Shown here: positions 20,492-30,695 of the stretch, piece after piece
Layout of the letters: every line of letters starts with the position of its first letter
Position numbering within the stretch: the stretch's first letter is position 1
Assembly (NCBI GenBank): GCA_001312405.1
Contig: BBDR01000019.1
Coordinates: forward strand, 14,421 to 78,420
Direction: 5' to 3'
DNA length: 64,000 bases
Origin: Clostridium sp. NkU-1
GTDB taxonomy: Bacteria > Bacillota_A > Clostridia > Lachnospirales > Lachnospiraceae
The notes under the pieces: model-generated
Told to the model about the DNA's origin: nothing
Databases searched by the model: none
What the model saw: the letters and a program-made list of their open reading frames with translations, nothing else
Program-made: the position numbers and the translations under genes

Positions 20492-20508
20492 ATGAAATTT
20501 CGTTTCAT
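20492..20508. promoter_or_regulatory. Candidate operator (ATGAAA-N5-TTTCAT) upstream of murQ promoter
   Basis: A perfect inverted repeat ATGAAA / TTTCAT with a five-base centre lies about 16 bases upstream of the -35 box. Similar A/T-rich GAAA...TTTC repeats are bound by RpiR-family regulators such as MurR, but no regulator gene is in this operon. Assignment is inference. Confidence 0.4.
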
Positions 20509-20702
20509 TATTTGAAATAAACCACCAAATAACGCCATTATTTTTAATTTTTTTTATGCATTTTTTTCTAATTTTTATTTCATTTATGCATTTTTATTAC
20601 TGCAATCTGTTCCAATATCTTTTTCCATTACTAACATATCTGTTTTATCCGGATTTTGATCCACTATAAGCAATCACTGCCTCTGCTTTATCACTCCCAT
20701 AT

Positions 20703-20796
20703 TACAAAAAGGCAGGTCAGAAAGTCTGCAAATATAAGACATTTCTGACCTGCAAAAACAACAAGTTCTCAGGCAGTTACAGCCGTGCTTTTAGCA
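20703..20796. repeat. Copy A of a ~95-bp hairpin repeat (also acts as terminator)
   Basis: Contains a 12-base inverted repeat GCAGGTCAGAAA / TTTCTGACCTGC enclosing a further GTCT / AGAC pairing, then a second smaller hairpin ending agccgtgctttta. A closely similar copy in the same orientation lies at 28368-28464. On the minus strand the large hairpin is followed by CCTTTTTG, so it can terminate the surface-protein gene that ends at 20810. The remaining sequence between 20509 and 20702 is AT-rich and holds nothing recognisable. Confidence 0.8.
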
Positions 20797-20809
20797 GGGA
20801 CCATTTGTA

Positions 20810-23800
20810 TTACCTGATTTGTACTAATCCATCCACGATCCACTCTCCATTTTCATTGACAGTGTATCCGTCTGGGGTGACGGCACTCTTAAGCATTGCG
20901 CCATATTTGTATTGCGTTGCATGAATATCCGGATTTAAGTAGTAACATTTTCCGTTGATCCATTTCCATCCGCTAACCATAGCGCCGAATGAGCCATCAT
21001 GATTTTCGCTCATGTAGTACCAGCTGCCATCTCCATCCAGATACCAGCCTGAAATCATATACCCTTCTGTGTCGAAACGATACCAGGATACCTGGCCATT
21101 AAACAAACACTGATACCATTCATTTTTCGCATATGTTCCATCTTTTTTAACAGCCTGCCAGCCTCTGGCATTCTGTTTCCAGTTTACATAGTACTTTGTA
21201 AACGTGCTGCCGGAATCTCTATCTCTGTCTGAGCCGTTTGGACGGTCTGGTTTTTCGGGGATTTCCGGTTTTTCAGGAATTTCTGGTTTTTCGGGAATTT
21301 CTGGTTTTTCAGGATTGTCTGGTTCTTCTGTAAGCTTCACATCGTCTCTGTCGCGAACTCGTATACGTGCTACAGAATCCACAGAGTCACCTATGACAGT
21401 TCTGGATGAAAGTCCTACTGCAGACATATATGCACCGATTTCCAGATCCTTTATCACCTTATCCTTTGTAATATATCCGTCGATAAATATTCTTGCAGGC
21501 TTACCTGACTGATCCTGCAGCATAATCGTTTCTACCAGGTCATTTGGTGCATCAATGGAAATAACCTTGCCGCTTACAGTGACTAAACTGCCCAGGTTTT
21601 TGCCCTCATATGCTTCTTTCGTAGTTTCCTTAACAGGCTCTGGAAGTTCCCTTATATTCGTATCAGTTACCATAATCTTTTCTACTGCCAGCTGTCTCTC
21701 TCCCTGATAAGAAGAAGTTTTTCCAAATACCCTGATGGTCTGGCCCGCTCTTATATCGCCGGAAACAGGGAAAAGATTAATTCCGCCAGTCTTATCCTGC
21801 ATATAGATGCTATCGAAGAAGGCAGTCTCTTTATCATAACCGGAAGCGTTTGATGTAGCTATTCCTTCGATTACAAACCGCTCGCCCTCACCGGCCGCCT
21901 GCACTTCCTTAATAGGAGTGATCTGCAGTTGATTCGTCTTATCTAACAAATTCTGCATAATCTGGTAGTTGCTGTAATCATTGGTGGCCGCGCTGTCAAA
22001 TGTCAGCTGGAAATTGCTCATGGTCGAACATCCCGATAAATATAGTGTAGATGATTCACCATCGCTGAAGTAAAGCTCCTGAGTAGCTGCCAATACAAAT
22101 TTGCCATCTAATTTCGTCAATGCGTCTCCTGATAATCCTACGCCGTCTTTATCCAGGCTTTTCGTATCTTTCGGTGCGTATACCAGAACTGCTGCACCTG
22201 AAGGAAGCATTGCGCTGTCACTGACTGGATTTCCATCTTTATCCATTGCATAAATATCCGCATTGCCATAGGTATTAAATTTAAGCCCTGTATCCACTCC
22301 GGCCATATATGGGTTCCGCTTATTATAATCGGTGCCCAGGATACCAATTACTCTGCCGTCATTGCTGGAATCGCACTGTAACTCATCATCGGCAAAACGG
22401 AATGCACTTCCAAGAGTTTCCAGAATCTTGTTCTGCTGAGCCGACATATGATCCTCTGCCTTAGACTCATCACCTTTGAAACCATCATATGCCTCATAGG
22501 TATCGCTCCAGCACAGACCATAATCGTCTTGCCGCCCTTTTCAGCAAAATCTCTGACTGCCTCCAGCTCATCCTCTGTATAGTTCTTATAATCCTCCCGC
22601 AGCTTCGTACCATCACGTCTGGAAGGCGCATTTAACAAAAGTCCAACATATTTGTCGTCCTTTAAAGCGGCTATCAGTTCCTGGCTGGTGTTAAGCGTGA
22701 CCGTTCTGATATTGTAATCCCCCGCTAAGGTGGTGAAATTCCCCATACTGTCCTTATAGTTTCCATTCACATATTCATTATAGTGACTGGCGTCTATAGC
22801 AAAATATTTCATCTTCGAGCTGTCACGTACTTCTATTTCCAGAGCAAAGCTGAATGTCTTTTTTTCTCCTTCCAGTTCCATTTGGGCAGTGACTTCTATT
22901 TCATTTACTCCTACTTTATCAAGCATAAACTGTTTGTTTACAGTGTAAGTTCCAAATGACTTCAAACTCACGTTCAGATCTTCGCTTTCAAGGACCTTAT
23001 CACCAGCTTTAAATGTCAGCCTGGTAAGTGTGGCATCTGATTCTTCATTATTGAAAGCTGAGACTGTAAACTTCACCGGTTCTCCTGTCACTGGTACTTC
23101 TGTATCACAAGTGAAGGAAGATATGCCTGCCTTTGCAGCGGAACCATACCATACAGGAGCTGTTACGGCGATATTTTTATCCGCCTGAGTCACACGTATG
23201 TAATAATATCCTTTCTTTGCAGGAAGCTCAAATGTGAACTCTCCGCTATTTCCAGTGCCTTCTTTTTTTTGCTGCGATTGCGCCGCCATTTGTCACCACT
23301 TCTACACTTTTAATAACATCGGACGGATCCGGATCATCTACGCTTACAGAAATATTCAGCGTTTTCACATCATCTGACACATCCAGGATACTTCCCATAA
23401 GCTCATCATTTAAAGTATACATAATATTTAAGTTCTTATCTTCTGTGGCGTATACACGCATGTCTTTAATTGCATTTAAAATCCCTGTCTCTGACAAATC
23501 ATCTGTGAGGACGACTGTCCTGGCCGTATTGGCATTGCCCCAACGCCCTTTATGGTTATCCTGATTATTGGCGGGCGCTAAATGCCAGCCTTATCCAGTG
23601 CTTTCGTATATTCATTGTAGCTTGGGAAATATCCGCCTGAACCGATGGATCCTTCGCCATTGCCTACTTCTACTAAGACCATTTTAGCGTCTCTGGCCGG
23701 TGTATAGTATGCAAAATCTGAAAATGTACCAAAGGTCTTGCCCGGGTGGTTGAACTGTGAAAGATTCGCCAACGGGTCTGGATTCGCAGTCAGAATGTCA

Positions 23801-26604
23801 TAGTATGCCTTCATGCCTGCATCATTTTTCTTGTCATTGAGCGTGGTATTATTTCGGCTTACCAGTCCTGATGAGCCAAATGTGTTGATGTGGCCGGGCC
23901 CGCCGGACCAGGTCATCTCGAAACCGGATAACGCTTTTCTGGAACTGGTTTCGTTAAACGCTGCGGTCTGCTCCCTGTATTCCTCCCATATCGCCCTGCT
24001 GGCAGGTGTCATAAGAGCCGGGTCATTAAGTGCCTCTTTTGGATTGGGTGCATCTTTTGTATCAAAATAGTTGGAATGATCTGTAAAGGATACAAATTGC
24101 ACATTGTCTTCTTCCGGTATACTGGCAAGATAATTAAGACCATCTTTGACAGACCCGGAACCATCCGAATAATTCGTGTGTCCATGAAGCTGTCCGAAAT
24201 ACGCGGAAAAAGAGGACTTGCCTATGGTAAATTTCCAATTCTCGGTATGAGACACTTTGTCTTCCCGAATAACCGTCACCTGTGCGTTATAATTGCCGTC
24301 TTCCAGCACCTTGGGTGAAAAAGCATAGGTTGCGCTGTCAGCGGCTGTCTCTTTGAGATTCATAGCCTGGCCTGTATAAATGGCAGTGCCATCTGCCTTA
24401 TTGAGAGTGAGGCTCACCGATGGGTTATTTCCGGTATTAGTCAGTCTGATGGAAATTTCAGGCGCTTTCACGTCTCCTGTTGCTTTATTCCTATCAGGAG
24501 TAACCGCCAGTACCTGCGGCTTGTCATTGATAACGATAGGAACAATTCCACTCTCTGCTTCGAGACCCGTTTTATCTTTTGCTTTGAATTTTATGTATAA
24601 GGCCTGCTGACCCTTAGCAAAATTTTCTGCCGGAATAACAGCCTCATAGTTGTTCGTATCCCGATTAAATGTCATGGACAGTGACTTGCCAAGCGCCCCC
24701 TCTGAGGGACCGAAAAGAACCTCCACACTTGCCACGCCCACATTGTCCCTGACCTGGACGGATATAGGATATTCCTGGTCCGGCCTTGCATCAATATAGG
24801 TGCCTAAGGTAATGACCGGTGGTTTGGTGTCATTTTTCACAAAATAGACTGGAAAACCATTTTTCTCTTCTGTACCGGTGTATAGCTGAATCGTCTGGTT
24901 AAATCTGCCTATCATGGCAGTCAGATCCACTGTTTCTCCTTCTTCGACGCCTTCCGGATACGGAGCTGCCTGATAAATATTAATCGTACCGGTTGCATCA
25001 GTTACAGGTGTACTGGCTGATGTATTGAGCTTGCCAAGTTTGACATCCTCTATCAGTACAACTCTGTTAATAAGTCCGCTTTTCTCTATATCAGCGGTAT
25101 TTGCCATGGCTTTTATCTGATTGATGGTATACTTCACAGGCTGTATCGATGCCTCATCCTGCTTAGCAGCGACCTTTGCTTTATCTTTCGAGGATGTTAT
25201 CTGAGGCATACCATAGCGGATCTGGTAATCTCCCGTGATTTCCAGTATATCACCGATCCTGGCGTCATCCGGCGCCGCTCCATAAATATAGATACTGTAC
25301 TGGCTGCCATCTATCTCGGACTGGAGCACCGGATTTCCGTATGTAGTGGCCAGATATGACAATTCCCCTGTAACAGTCACATCTTTCGTGTTCTGTCCCA
25401 GCGCCAGCACGTCTTTAATCGTCATCACTTCACCGGCTTCACGGACTGTATAGGAGAACTCAGCGATTTCACTCTTCTCCAGCCCTTCCTTAACTGCACG
25501 CACATAGTATGTAACCGGCTCATCAATCACCAGCTTGTCATTGTTTGAATATGTTATCCATTCTTCGGCAGTCTTAGACTCCGTATTATACTCTATCTCA
25601 GCATCTGATGTTGCCGTAGAGAATGTAAGCTGCGTACCTTTCAGTACCAGTCCGGCTGACGGCGATGCAGCAGGCATCTTGCATTTCGTTTCTTCCGGCT
25701 CAGTTCCGCCGCCTTCCTCATAGGAACTGTTGTGCGCCTCAGGCTTTCCGATCTTAAAATCGGCGTAGTTATTGTCCGTATCCACTGACGGGTCCCTGCG
25801 GATAGCGGCGGTGGAATTTGACATTGCATCAGTGGGTTTGGTCTCATACTCCTGAGCTGTGTTGTTAATTCCTACCAGGTCAACGAAATTCTCATCAACT
25901 TTACTTGTCAGCTTCTCACTGCTCTTAGACAATGCCGCTGCCCCTTCTTTTGCAGCCATTGCGATATTACCTACAGCGTCGGGTTCCGGAAGTTCTGGCG
26001 CATTATCTTTATTCTCCCCATCTGCTTCCTTTATCAGATAGTAACCGCCAGCTTTGATCGTACCTGAAAGTTTCGTTAAGTCCTTGCCGTCATAGGTGCT
26101 GAACGATTTCTTAGCCAGCCACTGCACTGACCACCCATCCAGGCTCACATCTTCATCCGTGGGGTTGTACAGTTCAATAAAATCGCTCTTATATACAGCG
26201 CCGCTATTGCCTCCGCCACCGTATACCTGGCTGATCACTACGTGGTATGCCAGACCGCTGTCTCTGAGTTCGGGCTTATCTTCTTCCATATCCGTAACAC
26301 TGGCTTCCTCTTTCGCATCGCCCATATTGGCCGTATCTTCCTTATTGCCTGCATCTCCCTTATTGCCTGTATCTCCCTTATCTCCCGTATCGCCCGTATC
26401 TTCTTCCATCTTTCCGGGAATGTCTGCATCCGTGTCCTTGTCCGCCTCACTGGGGCTGGCTCTATCCCCTCCCCTGCTGGAACGTTCTGCCTCATACATC
26501 TTTGGCGGGTTAAAGTCTGCCTCAATCGCAAAACCAGGTACGACTGACATATTCAGGCACATGGCGACTGACAGAAACAGACTTAACAGCTTCCTTGAGT
26601 TCAT
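20810..26604 (-). CDS. Giant secreted cell-wall-binding PHP-domain phosphoesterase/nuclease-like protein (three frameshifts)
   Basis: About 1930 residues after correction. A signal peptide (MNSRKLLSLFLSVAMCLNMS, then VVPGFA) is followed by a GDTGDKGDTGNKGD low-complexity stretch, a lamin-tail domain (VVISQVYGGGGNSGAVYKSD, DGWSVQW), OB-fold-like segments (MTIKDVLALG...VTVTGELSYLA), Ig-like modules and a PHP metallophosphoesterase domain starting HGHTNYSDGSG near residue 807, with FTDHSNYF and QFNHPGKTFG. The C-terminus has a PEKPEI repeat and choline-binding-type cell-wall repeats (GWYLDGDGSWYYMS, GWKWINGKCYYLN). Frames slip near 23586 (lost G; corrected DKGWHLAPANNQDNHKGRWG), at T run 23263-23270 (eight for seven) and near 22505 (lost base). 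Probably cleaves extracellular nucleic acid or phosphoesters; substrate unknown. Confidence 0.85.
21236..21325 (-). repeat. PEKPEI tandem repeat coding segment
   Basis: Near-identical 18-base units encode about four PEKPEI(P) hexapeptides. They form a proline-rich linker between the catalytic part and the cell-wall-binding repeats of the giant secreted protein. Such units readily change copy number. Confidence 0.85.
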
Positions 26605-26720
26605 AATTTCTTTTTTTCTCCTTCCATTTTTGATGGTATCACTTAATTAAATCTTATTATTACCAACTGGAAAAATCACCAAAATCAGATATACTTTCAA
26701 AGTAAAATATGTGAAAATCG

Positions 26721-27926
26721 TCACTGTTTTTTTCTATGCTTTTTATGTTCTTCATCAACCTGCATGACCACTCTTTCCTCCGCATTTGTCCTGCTGCACA
26801 TAAACGCGCTTAAAAATGCTACCAATGGCACAGTCATTACAATACCTATAGTACCTGAGATACCCTGTATAATCTCCAGCGCCATCATGTCACTGTTAAA
26901 TATCTGCAAATATGGATAATTAAAGATTCTGAACAGTACCAGCATATTAAGTGCCGAACCAGCAAATGCCAATATCAGCGTGTTAGCCATAGTACCCATG
27001 GCATCCCTGCCTATATTAATACCCGACTGAATCAGCTTTTGTCTGTTTAGTTCCGGATTCAACTGATGCACCTCAAATACTGCAGACGTAATAGTCATAG
27101 CCACATCCATAACTGCGCCAAGTGCTGCTATGAGTACGGCACTGATAAGTAATCCGCTGATATTCAGGCTTGTCCCACCTGTACGGAGAATTAATTCTTC
27201 CGCCTCCGACATATTAAAACCGTTTATCGGCGTAGCGAGTGCCGTGAGAGCTGCGGCGGCCCCTGCTATGGCTACGCCGCCCACGCACCCAATGGTTGCA
27301 CAGAACGTTTTCATGGATAAGCCATTTAACAGTACCAGTGAAACTGCTGTGGTTACGGCTGCTATGACAATGGATGACAAGATCGGATTGATGCCATGCC
27401 TGATCATGGGGATGAGCAAAAACCAGATACCCACAATAGTAAATGCAAGCCCCAGTATAGCGGCTATCCCTTTTCTTCCTCCGAATACAGCTAAAGACAG
27501 CACAAATACCACCGTCAGTCCAAGCAATGCCGGACCCCTGTTATAATTGGATATGGATGCTATGTATGAAAGCCCATTGGCATCTATATCCATTCTGACG
27601 ATTACCTTCGTACCTGCTTTTAAGTCCACATTATTGTATACACTCATATAATTGACTGCCGGCAATATCTTACCTCTGTCCTCACCGCTGTCTATCTGTA
27701 TATAGACTTCCTGCACTCCTATGCGCAGCCCCTCTGTCCACTCTTCTGCTTTCGCCTCGTCACTGATGAGTTTAGTCACATGTGCCTTGGCAAATCTTAA
27801 CTGGCTTGCCGCTGTTGGTACTTCTCCTGGCAGCGGTTTATTGATCCATATGAGAATTGTTATAAATACCACGCAGAAAAGGAATGTGGCTAAAAGTTTT
27901 ACGCAGAATGTTTTCTTATTTTTCAT
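26721..27926 (-). CDS. YibE/F family multipass membrane protein
   Basis: About 400 residues. One N-terminal membrane segment (LLATFLFCVVFITILIWI) precedes an extracytoplasmic domain of about 110 residues, then seven or so membrane spans, including ALLGLTVVFVLSLAVFGG. The stretch GAVMDVAMTITSAVFEVHQ is characteristic of YibE/F. The family's function is not established. I start at ATG 27926, preceded by AGAAAGGAGTACTTTAAAA, instead of an in-frame codon 11 residues earlier. The frame is intact. It lies just upstream of the giant secreted protein on the same strand, 116 bases apart, and may be co-transcribed with it. Confidence 0.82.
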   Translation of the reverse strand: MKNKKTFCVKLLATFLFCVVFITILIWINKPLPGEVPTAASQLRFAKAHVTKLISDEAKAEEWTEGLRIGVQEVYIQIDSGEDRGKILPAVNYMSVYNNVDLKAGTKVIVRMDIDANGLSYIASISNYNRGPALLGLTVVFVLSLAVFGGRKGIAAILGLAFTIVGIWFLLIPMIRHGINPILSSIVIAAVTTAVSLVLLNGLSMKTFCATIGCVGGVAIAGAAAALTALATPINGFNMSEAEELILRTGGTSLNISGLLISAVLIAALGAVMDVAMTITSAVFEVHQLNPELNRQKLIQSGINIGRDAMGTMANTLILAFAGSALNMLVLFRIFNYPYLQIFNSDMMALEIIQGISGTIGIVMTVPLVAFLSAFMCSRTNAEERVVMQVDEEHKKHRKKQ

Positions 27927-28227
27927 TTTTAAAGTACTCCTTTCTGCGAAAGGCATCAATGTGGTTATGAACTGCGCCCTTCGTCCTGTTTATTTTTATT
28001 ATACTTAAGCTGCAATGTTACACACTGCAGAACCCGTGAAGGCGATGGCATGTACAAAACCATTCGCAAATGCTGCTTTGGAAGCGTTAAACTTGTTAAA
28101 AAACAGAATATAACATTCTATATTATTATATTGCGTTATTAATCACTTAAGTACTACTTATGAATAAAAATGATTGGTATAAATACTATGTGGTACTTAC
28201 ATTCCCATTTTGAATGTGATAAACGGT

Positions 28228-28251
28228 TAATATCCATATGGATTAACCTCC
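28228..28251. repeat. Near-perfect palindrome in the 28.0-28.6 kb gap
   Basis: ggttaatatccatatggattaacc reads almost identically on both strands, with one unpaired base in one arm. It lies in an otherwise featureless AT-rich gap of about 600 bases that also holds repeat copy B. It could be a dimeric-regulator site; nothing further supports this. Confidence 0.45.
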
Positions 28252-28367
28252 AATAATATAATTTATGCGGTTTTGGACCCAGATCATTATGTCATTGGAA
28301 GTTTTTTTCCTGAAGTTAAAGCTGCCGTGGTCACGCCTGCATACCAGGCAGTTCATGGAAAATCGCC

Positions 28368-28464
28368 ATACAAAAAAAAGCAGGCCAGAAAGTCTGTAAA
28401 TATAAGACTTTTCTGACCTGCAAAGACAGCAGATTCTGAGGCTGTTACAGCCGTGCTTTTAACA
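28368..28464. repeat. Copy B of the ~95-bp hairpin repeat (terminator for the GltD-like gene)
   Basis: Same layout and orientation as copy A at 20703-20796: a large hairpin with GCAGGTCAGAAA on the minus strand, then the ggctgttacagcc small hairpin and gtgctttta. On the minus strand the large hairpin is followed by eight T, so it is a plausible terminator for the gene ending at 28600. The open frame across it is not a convincing gene. Confidence 0.8.
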
Positions 28465-28599
28465 GCATTTAAGATATTTAGATTAAACTCAATAAAAAAT
28501 GAATTAATGATGTTGCAGGGAAGGATCCCCTTCTTTCTCAGTACAACGCCTGCTGCCACTACCAGGAGAAACAGCAGCGCCTGAAAGTTTAGAAGGCGA

Positions 28600-29838
28600 T
28601 TAAAGTCCAGTCTGACTCTCTTCTTTGGATTTCATATATTCATCCATGGCCAGAGCCACTGTCTTTGAATAGGCAACTGCTTCTACTACGGTTCTTGCTC
28701 CCAGAACCACATCTCCGGAAGCAAATATGCCCGGAATGGTTGTCTGGCCTTTTTCATCTGTCATCAAAAGCCCGTTCTGGCTGGCCAGCAAGCCCTTGGT
28801 GGTATTCACCAGCTTGCTCTTCGGCCCCTGGCTGATGGAAATGATGGTGGAATCTGCAAAAATCTGTTCCCGGTCTTCATCAATTCCGATCTGGTTTCCT
28901 TCCCCATCATACCGGATATTTTCAAACACCGGACCATCATCCGTAATCTCCACGATCTGTTTCCCAAACTGGAAGTCAGCCCCGTCAAGCTTTGCATAGG
29001 CTGTTTCGTGATCGCTGGCATTGCTGGATAAACCTCTGGCATAAAGGGTCACCTTCCTGGCTCCGTGGCGGATCACGGTCCTTGCCACATCCATGGCAGA
29101 ATTCCCAACGCCAATGATGGCAACCGTCTCTCCCAGATCATAGGCATCGGGATTAGCAAGATAATCGATGGCATAATGGACATTTCCCAGGGATTCCCCT
29201 TTTACGCCCAGGGTTTTCGGCCTCCAGACTCCGGTTCCGATAAAGATGCTCTGATAGCCGTCACGGATCAGATCCTTGATTTCCAGGGCTGTTCCAATGG
29301 CCGTATTGGGGCGGATCTTCACCCCGATTTCCAGAAGCTTCTTTTTGTAGCGCTCTAAAATGGTCTTTGGAAGCCGGAACTCCGGTATCCCGTACTGGAG
29401 AACGCCTCCCACCTTATCCTTGGCATCGAAAATTGTCACGCTGTAGCCTTCCTTGGTCAAAAGAAAGGCAATGGTGATCCCGGCCGGACCTGCGCCGATT
29501 ACTGCCACCTTCTTCCCGTTTTTCGGCTTTAACTCCACCTTCATCTTGTTAAAAATGGTATCAGAGATATAATTTTCTATGCTGCTGATATGCACCGGCT
29601 GCCCCTTTCTGCCCAGTATGCAATGGCCTTCGCACTGACTTTCATGATTGCATACAAGGGAACAAACCAGGGACATGGGATTGTTTTCAAACAACATTTC
29701 TCCTGCTTTATTTAAACCGCCTTCTTTAAAGGCCGTGATCATCTGGGGGATAGGGGTATGGACGGGACAGCCCTGCCGGCACAGGGGCTTCTTACAGTTT
29801 AAGCATCTGTTTGCTTCATCAATTACGTGAACAGCCAT
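28600..29838 (-). CDS. GltD-like NAD(P)-dependent FAD oxidoreductase
   Basis: A 412-residue protein of the glutamate synthase small-subunit family. The N-terminal iron-sulfur part shows CLNCKKPLCRQGCPV and later CSLVCNHESQCEGHC. The FAD-binding GxGxxG is VAVIGAGPAGITIAFLL, the NADPH-binding motif is VAIIGVGNSAMDVA, and the C-terminal IPGIFASGDVVLGARTVVEA is typical. No large GltB subunit gene adjoins it. Stand-alone relatives may act as glutamate synthase-like, NfnB-like or ferredoxin-linked reductases, so I do not name it gltD. The frame is intact. Confidence 0.85.
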   Translation of the reverse strand: MAVHVIDEANRCLNCKKPLCRQGCPVHTPIPQMITAFKEGGLNKAGEMLFENNPMSLVCSLVCNHESQCEGHCILGRKGQPVHISSIENYISDTIFNKMKVELKPKNGKKVAVIGAGPAGITIAFLLTKEGYSVTIFDAKDKVGGVLQYGIPEFRLPKTILERYKKKLLEIGVKIRPNTAIGTALEIKDLIRDGYQSIFIGTGVWRPKTLGVKGESLGNVHYAIDYLANPDAYDLGETVAIIGVGNSAMDVARTVIRHGARKVTLYARGLSSNASDHETAYAKLDGADFQFGKQIVEITDDGPVFENIRYDGEGNQIGIDEDREQIFADSTIISISQGPKSKLVNTTKGLLASQNGLLMTDEKGQTTIPGIFASGDVVLGARTVVEAVAYSKTVALAMDEYMKSKEESQTGL

Positions 29839-30054
29839 AATTTATCTTCCTCTCTTTTTCTGTGACATGATTTACTGAAGTATTTTATCTCTCAATAATT
29901 CTATATTTGCATATTGTATACAGTTTTATTTTTATTTTTCACATCATATCACACTCAAAATAATAAAATCAATAGCCAGCTTTTATGTACAGAAAAAAAT
30001 AAATTTCGTCAAAAATATATCGAATTATGGTTGTTTTCCATTTCCATAAATAAA

Positions 30055-30120
30055 AAAAGAATCCGGAGGATATGGGCGGAAGAATATCTCCAAACACCGC
30101 TATCCCGGATTCTCTGTTTT
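30055..30120 (-). terminator. Rho-independent terminator downstream of apt
   Basis: On the minus strand AGAATCCGG and GGATAGCGG pair with CCGC-CATATCC and CCGGATTCT, followed by seven T. It lies directly after the apt stop. The rest of 29839-30054 is AT-rich and shows nothing else clear. Confidence 0.8.
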
Positions 30121-30125
30121 AATAA

Positions 30126-30650
30126 TTATTTTCCTTCGTAAGTAATCATGGCTTCCACATCATATCCTGCAAGCTTTTCCCTGCCATTTAATCCTGCAAG
30201 CTCCATGATAAAGCAGATTTTCACCACTTCGCCGCCAAGCTCTTCAATCAGCTTTATGATGGCTTCAATGGTGCCGCCTGTAGCGATCAAATCATCTATG
30301 ATGACCACTTTCTGCCCTGGTCTGATGGAATCCTTGTGGATCTCAACAGTTGCAGTGCCATATTCCAGCTCGTAATCGGCAGACAGGACTTCCCTTGGAA
30401 GCTTGCCTTTCTTTCTCACCGGAATAAAGCTCTTATGCTCTGCATAGGCCACCGGAACGCCAAAGATAAAGCCTCTTGATTCCGGTCCCACTACTGAATC
30501 ATATTCCACTCCTTTTAACATATCCCTTATGCCATCCACTGCCAGGCAAAGCCCGTCCGGATCCTCCAGAATGGTGGTCACATCCCTGAAAATGATTCCT
30601 TCCTCCGGAAAATCAGGAATGCTTGTGACATAGTCTTCTAATCTTTTCAT
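30126..30650 (-). CDS. apt: Adenine phosphoribosyltransferase
   Basis: Converts adenine and PRPP to AMP in purine salvage. About 174 residues. It begins MKRLEDYVTSIPDFPEEGI and carries GPESRGFIFGVPVA and the PRPP-binding motif VVIIDDLIATGGTI. Two in-frame ATGs lie upstream; I prefer 30650 because ACGAGG sits seven bases before it. The frame is intact. It is preceded closely by the XerD-like recombinase gene on the same strand. Confidence 0.93.
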   Translation of the reverse strand: MKRLEDYVTSIPDFPEEGIIFRDVTTILEDPDGLCLAVDGIRDMLKGVEYDSVVGPESRGFIFGVPVAYAEHKSFIPVRKKGKLPREVLSADYELEYGTATVEIHKDSIRPGQKVVIIDDLIATGGTIEAIIKLIEELGGEVVKICFIMELAGLNGREKLAGYDVEAMITYEGK

Positions 30651-30695
30651 TGTCATACCTCGTATTGTCATAGTCTGTATCCCATGGATACTCCC

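Noticed and set aside
21236..21325. Regular repeats considered as a CRISPR array
   Set aside because: The units are contiguous and encode PEKPEI in frame; there are no unique spacers.
28353..28559. 68-codon open frame over repeat copy B
   Set aside because: It spans a terminator hairpin repeat, has no ribosome site or family likeness, and its low-complexity composition fits noncoding DNA.
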